DNA from: Callipepla californica brunnescens
Lineage: Eukaryota > Chordata > Aves > Galliformes > Odontophoridae
Length of the DNA stretch: 64,000 nucleotides
Assembly: GCA_023055505.1 (NCBI GenBank)
Contig: JALIRH010000001.1
Coordinates: 9,302,467 to 9,366,466, forward strand
Direction: 5' to 3'
The stretch's first letter is position 1; the number at the start of each line of letters is the position of its first letter. Below the pieces are notes generated by a model, which was given only the letters and a program-made list of their open reading frames with translations, had not been told where the DNA came from and did no database searches. Below, one piece after another: positions 1 to 15,000 of the stretch. A program made the position numbers and the translations under genes.

Positions 1-16
1 AATAAACATATCTTAC

Positions 17-64
17 CTTCAATTCACAGTCCTCATTTACTGCCAGGTTGCCAGGCTTTAGATC
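17..64 (-). CDS. MAPK12: MAPK12 coding exon 6
   Basis: 48 bp, residues 150-165, [16 protein letters not shown], completing the catalytic loop (Asp150, Lys152, Asn155). The acceptor follows ATTACAG and the donor is GTAAGA at 16. The Gly in KPGN marks p38 gamma. The next exon (DFG and TGY loop) lies outside the window. Confidence 0.94.
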
Positions 65-3000
65 CTGTAATCAGATTTGAAATGGACGTTACTTATTTAT
101 TTTACAGCAAACAGAGTAAAACACACTTCTAAAGTATTTATTTCATTTAGGTTAAATGGTTTTCCTACAACTACTTAGCACAATAACAAGTTAAACAATG
201 TCATAAATCTAAACCAGAAAATTAGATACAACAAATATCAGAACTTGAATTTGTGTGGCGTTTTTCCTTGTGTTCTCCCCTAAGGGTCCCTTCCAAATAA
301 AAAAAAACTCTATGATCCCTATGTAACATTTAAATATTTTTAAGAGTTTACTCTAAGTTTTGTCTTCAAAAAAGTCAGAATAAAATCTTACCCACCTCAA
401 TTTAGCAATCACCATTTGCTTTTATGGGGACTTTCAGAAATCCAAACCTAAACCGTGCTCAGTACAACTTTGGTGTCCAACTTACACTTCATGTATCAAA
501 GACACAATCAAAAGAGTACAAATATAACTTCAAGCACATTCATGTCCATGCTTACACACAATCACAGTCCCACTTTGAGAATTTGAACGTATTTTATGTA
601 GTTTCTGCTTACCCTGTGTATTATGCCAGACGAATGGATATACTGCAAAAGAAAAAGAAAGCATGTTTTAGTTAAGGAGCTCCTGATCTAAGGAGCTGTC
701 CGGGGAGTGGGCACAAAAGTGCTTTTTCACATGGTGCTAAAGTAATCTGAATTTTGGCAACGTTTATTTACTACACAGAAGATCTTTTTAATGTTCAGGT
801 AATTAAATAGCATTTTACCCTATTCTTCCCCACAAAACTGCCTACCAATAAACCAGTCTGAGTACTGCACCAGATCATGCAGTTTTTCTCATTCTTTCCC
901 TACATAAAATTACTGTTTCCAGTAATTTCTGGCATGGCCAATGGAGATATATATCCATCAAAATAAATGCTGTTATTTTATACATCAGAAATGTTCTCTT
1001 GCAGTAGACATTTCAGCTGTACCATCACAGTTTAGATTTGCATGCCTCAGCAGTACCGAGTTTTCAGAAATCCTTTAAGACCAGGATGAAGCCCAGGCAA
1101 GACCTTTAGCCCTGCTGCACACTTTACCACCATCTGCATGCAAATTTAAGGGCTCTCAAAATTCAAACCAAGAAATAGATGGCTGAGGACCAGTCCTTCA
1201 AGGAAGCTGGGAAACAAGACGTGAGCAAATACCAGTATTTACACCTGTGTCTGTCACCAAGCACTCCCACTGAGGTACCCAATTCCTCTCACCAGGTGAA
1301 CACCACCCTGGAAGAAGCATCTCTTCCATGGGCCATGAAGGGACCCTCTGGTATCTGGTTCAGACACAGGCATCCCTTTTGCCTGAAATGCAAGAAGTGA
1401 GCTGCACAATTGACTGCTGTTCCAAACCGAGGACATGCTGCCCTGGGATGTGCTTGTGCTGTTCAGGTGCAGGGACTGCTCTGAAATCCCTGCAGATTCT
1501 GAAGACTGAGGCAGCTGCACTACTCAGACTAAGCAACAATAAGGGCTCAGAAAGTCCTCAGAAATGATGGATGAAGTGGGACTCCTCAATATCTTTACCT
1601 CAACCCACAAGCTTTATCTTTTTCCAGTTCTCTCCCCAGTCCCTCTTGGGGGAGCAGTGAGCAAACCGCGCTGTGGCGGGGAGTGGCAGAGCTAAACCAC
1701 AGCGGTCCTTGTGGTGACCCAGAGGAGGCCCAAAGGGCTGAGATAATGACAGATTCGGACAGAATGTATTGACACAAACTCCTTAAAACCATTATATTAG
1801 ATTAATAATTGCTGGTTGCAATCTTGATTTAGTTGTTCATATTGTTTTATTGGCTCACAAGGTTGATTTTCTTAACTCTTTTCTTCTTGTTTATCAACTC
1901 CAGTGGCTGGCCTGTATTTCTGGTTTTGCCCTTTTGTATATAGCAACAATCTCTCTGCAAAGGAATCCTCATGGTCCACCAGATAAGGCGACCAGGGAAA
2001 AGAAAGCAAATACTTTGCCTCCTTGGGTGTCTCTCTATCTGTTACAGGGAAATACAGGGTGGTAAGCTGACTTAACCAAGTATCTACAGTTGGTAAGCAT
2101 TTCTAATTTTGTTGCTCTATTTTTTCTACAGTTGATTCACATCACAGAAGAGCTGAAGCTGGCTGGGACTCTGCAGGTCAAGTCCCACCGCCCCACTTGC
2201 AGCAGGGTCAGCCACAGCAGGTTGCCCAGGCTGGGTTTGGCATCTCCAAGGATGGAGGCAACCTGTACCAGTGTGGTGGTCAGATACAAAACCTTTTTTC
2301 TCTTGTGGTGAGATAGAATTTTCTGTTTCACCATGTGTGAGTTGCCTCTCATCCTGTCAACAGGCACCAGCGAGAAAAGTCTAGCTCTGTCTTTACATCC
2401 TCCCATCAGATACACGCAGACACTGGTCAGAGCCATGCCAAGACTTATCTACTCCAGGCAGAATGAGTCCATCTTGCACAGGCTCTACTTCCATGCTCTC
2501 CATCCCAGATCCCTCAGCACCTTGGTGGCCTCACTCTATCAGTGTCCTCCTTCTTGTGCTGAAATGCCCCAAACTGAACACAGCATTCTCCTGTCTTCCG
2601 AGGAGATGGAGAAAAATAACTTCCTTCATGCACAGGCTACAGCTTCACCCATACAGCCAAGATTGTGACAGGGCTCTGCTGCCACAGGGGCACACTGCTG
2701 ACTGTCATGCCGGAGTCCCCTTCTGGAAAGCTTTCTGTCCCACTGTGGCCCAAAGCCACACTAAGTATCTCCAGCAGATGGCACACGACTTTCTTCTGCC
2801 TGTTACTCAGACTGAAATGGCACACAGAACTGCCAAAATGATTTCCTGGGGGCAGCCACAAGGGGTGGACAGAACTGCAACTCAGAGCACAGGCTGTAAA
2901 ACCACTACAGCACATGAAGAGCTATGAAATGCTATTTCCATCACAGATGTGCATGAAATGTGTTGGGAAGGGAGGAACAAGATGCAAAAAGAGGAGGTCT

Positions 3001-6000
3001 GTCAGCAGTACAAAATCTAGAGAAGATATCAATACATGCATATTTTTAAAAAATACACCTCTAAGTAGTTGGGCTCCCAACAAATGGAGAGAAAGCTGGA
3101 GTCTTCAGCCAACAGCCATCTTTATCCAGGATACCACCATGAGTACCTACATTCTAAATCATGTTGGTGCCTCCGTTCTGAAGCCTCCTGATTTTCCAAA
3201 GCAGATGCTAATAATATTCTATAGGCTATTTTTGCCAGTATGACTGTACACAGTACAGAATGTACACAGATTCAGCAATTTCTGCACCTAAGAATGTAGC
3301 ATGTAGAAACAGGAATTAAAGGGACTGCACCCTTTTGAGTTTTATTTTAAGTAAATCCACCCATTTTGGCAAAGAATGTAGTTTTATTGGTGTTCTCACT
3401 CCACTGAAGGTTTCACGATTGTTCACTGCACCAAAAATCACATCAGCGCTTTGGGGAGAACTCATCTATTTTCTCAACACTTCTCTTTGCACAAGATTAC
3501 TGAGATTACATGCAACAGCACTTAATTCTGGTGCGAGTGTAAATGCTAGCCCTTCTGTAAACTGAAAAACTGGTGTCAAGCTGCAGTGCTTCTTCAACAA
3601 TAGTGGTATTCTGTAACTGCTTTCTATTATCTACTGGCAGGTACAGCAGTGGAACTAAGCTACCCTTAGTTCAGACAGTTTTCCATTTCAGTTCAGTTCT
3701 GAAATGGGATCCTACTCTTGCCAATTTTCCTCATTAAGTCATTCATTTGTTGTCAGATTATTCACTCTTAATGTGATAAACACACTGAGACCACAGCAGA
3801 CATACACGTTACAGTGTTATTACCCCTTCACGAGAACAACATTTAATTCAAGATTCCAGTTTAATGAGTGCAAAGTCCAGAACACAGGAGCTTTGTACAC
3901 AATCCTAAAGATGACTTTTGATAGTGTTCATAAACCTTTGAATGAAAGCTTCAGATTGTGCTAGGAAGAGATCCAGCAGTTGTCTGAATTCTAGGGATTC
4001 TTGTCTGCATATGTAATATCTATACCAAACAAAAATCTACTGAAAAGGAAATTAGAAGAGTCTACGGGGAAGGCATTCTAGGCAGCAAGAAGAATGAAAA
4101 CAGGGAGCGACTTAACAGGTAAAGAAAAACTGAAGAGGAAAGGAGAGAGGGAGGAGAAAACAGTGAAGCAGAAAGAACACCACAAACATGAACAAAAGAC
4201 AGAAAATAGGAATAACCAAAGGAAAGAACTGGAGGAAGTAAATAACACGAGTATGGCAAAAGGTGCTTAAAAAGGAGCTCCTACAGCCCAAGAGCTAGGT
4301 TTCCATTCTGAAATATTGCATAAATCAATAAATATGACTACCAACCCCATCCTCAGGCCGCTAAGAAAACAAACCCAATACACATTCCTGCAGAAAAGGA
4401 ACCCGAGACTGAAGGAGCTGGAAACTCCAGTCCCATCCCACCTGCACAAGGACATTTATTTTCAGCTTGCCTTCCATACTCTTTGACATGATGTAGCTTC
4501 TCAGCCAAACAAAAGAATGACAAAAGCCTTTTGAAGCTGCAAGCCTAACCAAGTACTTTAAAGAAAAGGCAAAAAAAAAAATACAGCTGTATCACCAAAA
4601 TAAAAAGTCCAAAGTAAAAATGTGCAGAAAAAGACAGTAAGCATTAAGCTAAACTTGGTAGGATACTGAAAGTGTCATACAACAAGCATCTGTAGAGTTG
4701 CATATTCCTCTTCCCCAGATTTTAAGTGTTTTCCCTATAATGTCTTCACTGAGCACGAAGCGTGCACTTTGTTCCTCCACCTGAACAAGTGACTGATGTA
4801 AACACAGATGGGCTGTCTTTAATTCGGAAATACGAGACCTTATAAATATTTTCATGCAAAATATTGACAGTCCTTTTCTTTAAAAGCCACTTACTGCTGT
4901 CATTACAAGATGGGAAACGCAAACACAAAACAGTGAGAGAAAGCAGGCTCCAGCTTCCAAGCCTGGATCAGAAGCTAATTTGCCCATTTCTCTAAAACTT
5001 GGCTTTAGGACTAAAGTGATTTACAGCTCCAAATGCCAAATAGTAGGATAAAGAAGAATAACTTGGCACATGTGAAAGCCTGTACCAGTGAAGATTGACT
5101 GGATGAGGAACATAAAACCCAGGTAGGGTGAAGGAGGATTGAGTAACGAAGCACTCAAGAACAAAACATGCTAAGTTTCATGATGAGAGCAAAACAATAG
5201 TTGCCCTTCTGTATCTACTAAATACGGAGCTACAAAAGAATCATGGATGCACTGCTCCAGATGCTCTTGTCCAGGAACAGCAAGCTGTCCTGCAATATTA
5301 TTTATTTTAATAGAGTTTGGCAATATAAATACACATTTGGACAAACCAGAATCTTGACACGTGTAACAAACTTTCCCATATCAAAATGAATGCTGGATTT
5401 CCACTGCATATGCATCTTCCTATCGGATAAAACACCCAGCACACTGTCTGCACTTCACCTTTGTGCACAGAGGAAAGTCTGCCCATGTGTTGTATACTGT
5501 AGGACTTTAAAATAAAAACTGTACAGTGCAGGAAGCAGCCAAAGGAACCAAACTAATCCTAGACAGTGCAGCTCTATGGCTTTCAACACCACAAAATGCA
5601 TCTTCCAAACAGCAAAGGGAATTAAATGGCCATCACTCCTAGAAAGCTTGGATGCAACCTGCAGAGATAGGTGGAGGGATTTAAAACAGTAATGTTATAA
5701 AAGGAATATCTCACCTGAATTCTGAATTCTTGTTTCCTGAATATATAAATAATAGAAATGTGTTCCAGATAATAACTTACCCAGCCACATTCAGCAGTGA
5801 GCTTTAGTGCTTGCAGAACTGGGCTCTTAGCACACTGAGACCAAAGTGACATTTGCTATGGTCCCTGAACACTCACCGAAACCAGTGTGAGCACTATGAG
5901 TTAGTGAGGCTTAGATTTTCATCCCCAAATCCCATACCTACAGGTAATATCCATACATATAGGTATGATATAATGACCTCAATTCTTTACTTTTTGCTCG

Positions 6001-9000
6001 AAAAACAAAACAAAACAGAACACCCAATAAAATCCACAAAGCATCATACAAAAAAACCCCAAAACCCAGCCCTGCCAGATAACACTATCACAAAGCAACT
6101 ATTGTGATTATGTCAATACTTGTACCAAACAAGGCAAGGTAAGTTCTATCCTGCCATCAAATTATAAGTATTTATACCTCTCCATAATGGTTTACTAGGA
6201 AAACAAAACTGTGAAACAGAAATAATTAAAAGTGGCAAACCTTTAAGCCTTTTAACATCTGATATACCAAGAACTGGATTCGGTCTTCACTGAGTTTCTC
6301 ATGCTTCATTATCTTACTTAAGTCTGTTCCCATGAACGGCATGACTAGATAGCTTAAGAAATAAAAAAGGAAATTAAAAAGGACAGAATAATTCTAAAAT
6401 TGTCAAATAAATTGCAACACATTTGCATGTAATTGCTCACTGACAATATCACGGATCATTCTGTTTACCAAACAATTCTACCATCTTCCCTTCAGGCCCC
6501 TCTGTGCTTTTATCTGTTGTCATGAAGAGGCACCACAAAACTCTGACACTGATGATGGAAAGTTGGTAGTTACCAGAAGAGTACAGATGCTGAACTAGAT
6601 GAAAGGCATCTCATCAACAGCCATGTGATATTCTGAAGATATCTACAAAGGAAACTAGGACATTCACACACAGTGTTATTTATCTCACCATCATTACCAC
6701 AGGGTACGTGAATTAGCAGCAATCAAACTCCCTCAAATCAAATAGAAAAGGTCAGATGTAACAAAGTCACTTTTACCTAGGATCATAACCTCCTTCATCT
6801 TCAGTAACCCATACTGGCTTCCAATCCCAACATTCACAAACAAATTAGTTATCCTCTGCACAGAAAAAATGTGCAATTTAATTCTGTAATCACACAAGGA
6901 CATAGCAACTACCAGAAGAGAATGGAATTTCTTCTCTCTCTCTCCAAGAATCACTTTTTATGCTTCTCAACAACAGACCCAGTAACCTAGAAAACTGAGT
7001 TTGACTTCTGCTTTGTTGATGTTCTTGAATGTTGAAAGCATACTAATTTCTCCCCTGAATCAGACTTATTAAATGCTTTTTCAAAAAGGTCATGAATATT
7101 TGAAATGAACCAGAAAATAACATTAGTTTTACTAGAAAAAAGAAAACAAAAACAGTGAAAGAAATACTGATGTGTCTTTTACTAATGGCAGTGACCTTCA
7201 AGATTCATTAGGATCTCACTAGCCTTCCATCACCTGTAGAGATCTCAGGGCTCCAGATGGATAACGATTTACATAAACAGGCTATATTAAAAACAATACG
7301 TAACCATCAAGCTCTCTAAGACCACTTTCACATGTGCAGTATGCTAAGTTTACAGTCTGATGACACCAAACATCTAACAGTCAAATTGAGGAAACAAAAT
7401 GGGGAAACCACATTTAAGAAAGAGAAAATCCACTTCTATCTGAGTTTGAAAATCCAGACTTTAGTAAGATTTATGAGTAACACATAGGAACAACAGGATC
7501 AAACATTATAGCTCACTTGAACACTTGTCTTCTATTTAAAACTTGTCAAACTTATTTTCACTTTGAAAATGTATTTACAATGAGGTTAGATACTTGATCA
7601 CCAATTCACTCCAATGGAAACTTGATGCCCAACACATTCCTTGCAAGTCCAAGTTAAAACCCTAACATTTTTAGAGGGCAGCAACCAGTTCCAGCTACCT
7701 GTTTTATGATACAGGAATAGACAATGCTAAGAATGTGGTCAAGAAGATGAAAAACAGCTGTACACAGTGGGATTTCAATTGGTGAAGACTCGTATCTCTA
7801 ATTTGGCACACTATTTCCATCAGTTGAACTACCAACTCTGGTAGAAAACCAGCGCAAGCAGGGAAATGACAATGACTGTTTCTTAACACAGGCAATGGGA
7901 TTTTGTCTTTAGTCTTCATGATGTTGACTTGTGGAGGAGAGAAGCAGGAGAGAAGAGCAGCAGATAGAGCAGGAGCATGTTCTGCTTTAAAGAGGAGTGT
8001 GAGAAGTTATTTAAGAAACCCGAAGTCTTGGATGACACCAGCCTTAGGGATTGGCTGCTGGTGAAACCACCTGCCTCACTGCAACTGCTCCTGGCCACAG
8101 ATCAGCTTGAATCTGATCTTCACACAATAGGCAAGAGATAACAACTCACAACTAGTCAGCTTAGGGAAGGCTCCCTCACATAACTAATCCAACCTTTTGG
8201 ACAACATCCTCTTTGGCTCAGTGGCGTCTTAAATGATCAGTATTAGCTCATGATCCGTGTTTTTTGTACTTTATATTCCACATTTTCTTGTCAGATAGCT
8301 TTTTTTGTCAACATACAAATACACAGGGTTGCTTTTTAAATACAGACACATTAGAGGAAATCCAATGGAGTTCTATAAATATAAGACATTATTTACATTA
8401 AGCCCAAGAGGACTTCTGGCCACTGTTTCTGTAGTGACTCTAATTCATGAGAATTGCAGAAGGATTCCACGAGTAAAACATACTTAATAACTGCAGCACC
8501 AAATATTTACTGCCTGAGATGCTGCCAAAAGAGAGACATCAGAGAGTAAAACTCAGTTCCAGAAATAATTTGTATTATGCACTGCTTGGATCACTTTGGC
8601 CTGTGAGGTTAGTAGTCAAGAGGAGTGCAGAATGAGCACTGGAAAACCACACAGGGAACGCATCAGAGCAGAGCTCATGATATTCACAAAAAATTCATCA
8701 GCAACAGCAGTTTTGAATGAATCCTAGAATTAGAATGTACCATGGTGAAGACGTGTCACACAGCAGGCATTACTTTCAGACTTCTCACTTGGGTTAAGAA
8801 TTCCTTTATCTGATCAGTCTAAGCTTTAGTGTAAGAAACAGGACTTTAAAGGTGGATTAGGAAACCCATCAAAATGTGTCCACTAAGGGCTGCAAGAAGC
8901 ACACACCTTATAAATCTGGTTACTAGCTCTAACAATAATCTGTAAACCTACCAGTTTCAAAGTTGCATGTAACAGCTCTTTTAAGACGGAATTTGGAAAC

Positions 9001-12000
9001 AGTCAGGAAGCAACAGGTTTGGAATGCTCCATTAAGAAACACGAACAACTCCTTCCCCATACAAGAAACAGTCCCCTGCTCCCAAACAGAAACAACTCAA
9101 AACTTACAAGCCATTAAATTTCTCCAGTGTGACATCTGGTGTGAACACATCCAGTATTCCAATGACCTGAAAATAAGGAGAAAGGAGAGAAGGAAACCAT
9201 GGGTTAATACTACATAAACACGAAAATTCCCAAACAGTGTAATAAGTGGAGAAATATAATCAAAAACATTTCCATATTGAGATGTTAACTACAGGCATAA
9301 AGATGGCTGAAGCAGCACCTAACAACAATTAGGATTTCCTATGTGTTAAATTTTAAAGCTTTGAGGGCTACTTGTGATAAAATGATGCATTTATTAAATA
9401 AAAAGTTCATAGGCTTACAGTTTTATACAAAAAGAGAGTGCCTTTTAGCCTGTATGACTTGAGTTTTCAAAATAAACTAGATACATCAGTTTACAATCTA
9501 AACCAGTCATGAGTGATCCTTGCCTAGCTGGAACTGCACCAACAGCAGTGAAGAACACTCCAGACACCTGCTAATTTCACTTAGGAGGCAATTCAGATGG
9601 AAAGATGCAATCTCCAACTGGGAGCGTAAACAAGAAACTAGAATTAAAACTTTTCCCATAGAGAGTAAATTATCAAGAGAAATAACCACCCAGCAAAATA
9701 CATCTCCCCACAACAGCTCTTCCTAAGAGGGAAAATGTAGGTTAGATGTTAAGAAGAAATTCTTTACTCGGAGGGTGGTGAAGTACAGGCACAGCTGCCC
9801 AAAGAAGCTGTGGTGCTCAATCCTGGTCAGGCTTAAAACAGTCACCCCCAATGCTTCTCTCAAGCTCATCAACGAGGAGTAAATTTAATATACAGAGCTA
9901 GATGCTTCAAAAGATGCAGTTGGCATTGTCTAAAGCCAAATCTCATCTCAGACATTGCCTAATCCTGTAGATGCCTACACATTAAAGGCACTTAGAGTTG
10001 TTTCTTTTCACAGCTTCCTAGAACACCCGTGGCTCAAACCACAAACTGGAGTCTAGAGTACTAACCAGTGGGGCAGAGAAAGAAAGCAACGGAAATGGAA
10101 AATGAAAGACAACATTATTCCTAATGGACTTGTAATCTTTATAACCTTACTCAGTCCCATCTCTGTGGCTATACGGTTTAGGGATTACACATCAGTTTAA
10201 AGCTGGGAAAAACTAGAAACTTCAAGGAAACAAGACTAACAGCATTTTATGTTGTCTGATACTGAAATGTCTGTACTGAAATGACTGCACAAGCCAGCTG
10301 GATAACAATCAGGATGGATTTTGGACATTATTTGCATTGTCTTAACTGTTCTTCAGAGCAGAGAGCTTAAAAAATTATGCGGAAGCAAAGATAAATGCAG
10401 GGAGAGCAAAAATGTAGGGAAAAAAAAAGAAAGGAAGGACAACTTCCTTTATTTAAATCTTTAAATAAAACCAACCAACACTGATGAAATCCTCCACGCA
10501 ACTATTTTTATCCTTCCCACATTCAAGGGACCTACCACAGGCACACTGGGTATCATCAAAACATGGCAAGGACAAACAAAGCAATCTGATACAAACGAAG
10601 AGAGAAAGCTCCCAACCCCTCATCTCTGCAGCCAAATCTACATTAGAAAAAAATTGCTAGTAATATTTTTCTGAGGACCATTATCTGAAACTAATTAAGA
10701 ATGTGTAACTACCATAAAACAATGATTATACCCACAGAGGATCTGGTTATTATCTGAAATAGTGTCTTCAGCACTTCTTCCCTTCCTTGCACTTCTTCAG
10801 AAGTCTCACTTGTTCTCTTCAAGGAAGTATTTCCATGCCTTCATTTACCTAAGCTATTTGCCTCACCAACACAGAACATACTGAAGATAAACTCTGTGAT
10901 GCCAGAGTACAGCAGTGAACCCATGGGACAACCCCAGAGAAAGACGTGATGGAGCTGAAGATGAAGTGATAAGGACACCACACTGCTTCCACCTCTGCAC
11001 AAAACGTTATCAGGCCCCCACTGTCCACACAAGAACACGTTCCAATAAAGAGAGTACCAGAACCAAAATCATTCAATGAACTGCACCAAAATTCTACTAC
11101 TTCTCCATTAAACCGTGTCCCGTCGTTACTTTGTGCTTCCTGAGGTACAAACTCCTGATTCTGAGGGAGGCTGCAAACTTCTGGAGATGAATTTACCGTT
11201 GGCCTGCATGGTAGCAAACCCTGTGATGTGAGGAATACCTCAGAGACTAACGCTGCTCCCGATGGAGGGAATCTTAAATATTAAAACAGAAAACTCTTCT
11301 AACATGCCAAGGATTTCACAATGCTCCCTTTCTTGCTCTCCAAAGCAAGCTTTGTGAAAACCCTGAAATCCACGTTTGTGTCCAAAATATAAGTCATACT
11401 AATAGTTGATCGATTTGAAAATAAAAGCAAGGGGCCTCAATTCCTTTTCCTCGGTGATCTTTATTGAATAGTTGTGCTTTGGGATGATTTTCCTTCCCTG
11501 GAACGGAGTCATTTACTATTTCCACCCAGGCCACTGCTTACGGCAGATATGCTAAGAACACTATTTGTAAAAACTTCACGGTGCTTAAAGATGGCACAGA
11601 ACGAAGCCACCACACGAATCATCTCTTTCTCGTTCTGTGTTCTCTGTGAAATGTGATGTTCCTGTGAAATGTTCTGCAGCTTCATGCTCCTTGCCTCTGA
11701 TAAGGCATGAACTCGCTGCACCCCGGGACGGCGATGAAAAGCATCTGTGGGAACTGGCAGCAGCGCTGCCCTTCCATGACCGCATTTTTTCCCCACAGAT
11801 TCTGCCAAGAGGCCATTTCTAGAATGAAGTCCCCACAAAGGATGCATTTTGCTTCCTTCTGCCCATCCACTGAAAAACAGCTTGCACTTCCATCAGCCTC
11901 CGTGCAGTACCTTCCTTGCTTGTATCAAGGCACATCTAAAGGAGAGAGCATGATGTGTGGCTCTCCCGCCTTCCTGCAAAGCCATGCCAACCAACAGCAG

Positions 12001-15000
12001 AACTACACTGTGCTGGTCTAACTCATTTCAGGTGGGGATGTTTGCATTCTGTACAGTGCTGACTGTGTCCCTCTGCTAGGGAGCTGCTGTGGGAGCGCGG
12101 CAGTGGCCCCAGCCTTATTTTTAATCTCTATCATTCCCCCGCACAAGACATTTACACTGAACACTCTGACCAGTTCTAATTGCTGTCAACAAATAACGCT
12201 GTGTGTTTGTGAGGTGGTGCACATCCTTCCTTTCTCAGATTACCTCCTGTTCCAAACACAGTTCTACCACTGGCACGCAGCAGAGAGGAGCTGCTCATCC
12301 ATATGCTCCCATGCACATTTCTCTATTTGATTACTTTCACTCAGGGACTGCTACACTGCATTTCTGTAAAGGAAAGTTTCTGATGCAAGCAGCAGTACAC
12401 GAATGAAAGACTGCGTCTGCTACAAATTGGTAAGTAATGTCTGCTATGTCTCTTATGCAGTGAGTGCTTCTTTATCCCATAGATGTTACGCATGAGCACA
12501 CAGTGAAGCTGAGCAGCTCTGGCACTCAAGCTACAAACATGCACATTTTTTAAGAGACAGCCCTGCTGGGGTACACTGAACTATATATATCATATTGCAT
12601 TACACTTCGTGCAGTCTTAGCTTCAACTTTATGTTGTTGTGCTGTTCCACTTCACAGGATACTGGCGTGCTTTTAACTACCCAGAGAAGCCTCAATCCTT
12701 GTGTAGTTGTAACCACCAGCACAAGGTTCACACTACAGTCACCCTCCTTCCACCCAGGGTTACCCCTGCTGCACCACAGAGATGGTTGCTGAGGGACAGT
12801 GAGCTCCTTTCTCAATCTCATGCTGGCAACACCAGTGTAGCATCCTGCCATGGCACCATAAAATCTGACAGTGTAAAAGAGCAGAGAATAGAAGGAGAAA
12901 GGCTGAGAATAACAAGCTTTTCTGACCAGACTCACTGCAGTCCTGAGAGCTGGAGGAGTCTCTGCTCTTTGTGAATAAAAGCAACTTCTTGAGAAGCTAA
13001 GTGGCACGATGAGGCATACCTGTGCACCAGCAGCACATCCACGGGCACCAGCCGTGCCCCAGGAGCCACACTCCTCTAGGGCCCTGTACACAACACTCAA
13101 CAGACTTGAATGCTGTGGATTTACACCCTGGAGTGGGCAAAAATCCTAAGACAAAAAGATTTGGGTTTCAGTGCTGTCCTCACCCTGTTTTACTTGCCTC
13201 AGCACATCATTTTGCTTTATTATAGTCTAAGGCAGGGTGTGAAGAAACAGGTGATGGCAGAAATTCAGCCTGGATAAAACACCTATTGGGTAGGTTTGTA
13301 AAAATAAGCCCAACATGTGACGACTGGTATCACCATGTTGATTTACCGGCTTTTGAGTATGAAAAGAAGTGACTCCAGTGTCATGTCAGCTGTCTTGCTG
13401 TTTGGAGCTTTCAGCATGCAGAAAAACTGCCACGAACGACACTTCCCTACAACATTGTGACAGCAATAAATCGTACAGCTATGCCTCACTTGCAGTCTAT
13501 AAGCAGATTTGCCACTTATAGACAGGATTGACAACTTGCACTTTAGGCCACTTATCTCTTCCAAGGATGTGAATTTTCAGCTGATGCAGTCCTGCCGGGC
13601 TTCCTGCAGGAAATCTAATACAGTGAGCATTCACATGGGCACCACTCCTCTGGAACAGCACAGCTCACCTGTAACTCCCTTCCTGCTTTGACTTTGTAGA
13701 CTTCCTCTTCCAATGCTCACACGAGCTGCAGAAGTGCCAGTCTGAACACCTCCTCAGGTAGGAGAGTACTCTCCTAATATTTTCTCTGAAACAATTTTGC
13801 CCCTTGGCTGATGCCAAAAGACCTCACTTTTCTCATAATAAAGAACTCAAGGTAATTTAGTACCAGCTAACCTGAAATGGAAGGCATGCATCATCATCTT
13901 CAGAAGCATAACTGTAGAGTGAAAGCTGATCTGGTGTCTGCTGGATACCCGAGTTCCTTCCAAAAGGGGAAAAATGCTAAATGTTTCTCCTAATGTAAAA
14001 CATACATCGTTCTTCAGATGCTGGAATTCACCAGAGAGTAATGTTCTCACAGAGAGATGCCTGAGAGCGTAATATAGAGTACCTTTAAACAAATACTGCA
14101 GCTGGCTTTCACAAGGTTTCCAGGAAGACATCTGTAGAAAATTAACTGACTCAACCTAAGGAGATGTTTGATGTGCATCTGTCAAAAACCTTACGCCAAA
14201 AGCACATTCAGAACTTAGACTGGTACAACTGGGTCAGAATTATCACGTGTTTATGTTGATATATAGATCCAAAGGCATGTACACAGACATATATACGCCA
14301 CTTGCATAAAATCCACGCTGTCCTGAAACAACACACTAACACTGCCTGCTGCTTTTCTCTCTCCAGTGCCTTCTCTAAACTTCAGTCAACAAACCAGGAG
14401 ATGAGGACACCAGGACCGAACCAGCATCACGTTCAAATGTACAATGAAACCCATGTCATTTGCCAAATGAAACAAATGAAAAGTGTCTGCACCTCTGCTT
14501 ACTTGTCTGGGTTCAATTTTGCATACACAGACATCTCCACTGAATACACTTATGCAGGCATGTTTAAGTGTTTGAGAGGCAAAGTCAGGGCCACTGTTAG
14601 CACACAGGCAGTGTTTTCATTCTCCTTCTGGTTTTAAGTCAGAGTCATAACAGATAATTTTAAGGGTCCTCACTTTAAAGGAATTCCAAATGCAGAAGGA
14701 GGGAACAAAAGCAGCAGTAGCCAAAAAAACTTCCAAAAGGTAAAGAGCCTGATCTTCTACATGATGGAGTAGGTGCTAAAGAAACAACCAATATCTGTAG
14801 TGGGAGGAATATTTCAAGACAGCACAAATAAATGAAGAAAACCAAAGAACACAGTGTGCTTTTCATTCTGTCTTAGCTGTTTTTATTCATTTTCACACCA
14901 TTCCCTCTTTTCTGACAGAGTTATCTGTTTATGCAGCTACAAAGTGATCCAGCAGCTTATCTTGGTGGAAGCAAGATTCTGGCAACATCTAAGGCAGTAT

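Larger units (their letters stand above)
65..6240 (-). other. MAPK12 introns 5 and 4 (noncoding apart from exon 5)
   Basis: Apart from the exon at 613-642, this stretch shows only AT-rich intronic sequence and a minus-oriented CR1 fragment at about 2150-2605. The small open frames on both strands have no recognisable domain and no splice context. I see nothing else. Confidence 0.7.

Noticed and set aside
12600..13100. 166-codon minus frame in MAPK12 intron 2
   Set aside because: No recognisable domain, repeats or splice context; best explained as chance or an unrecognised repeat.
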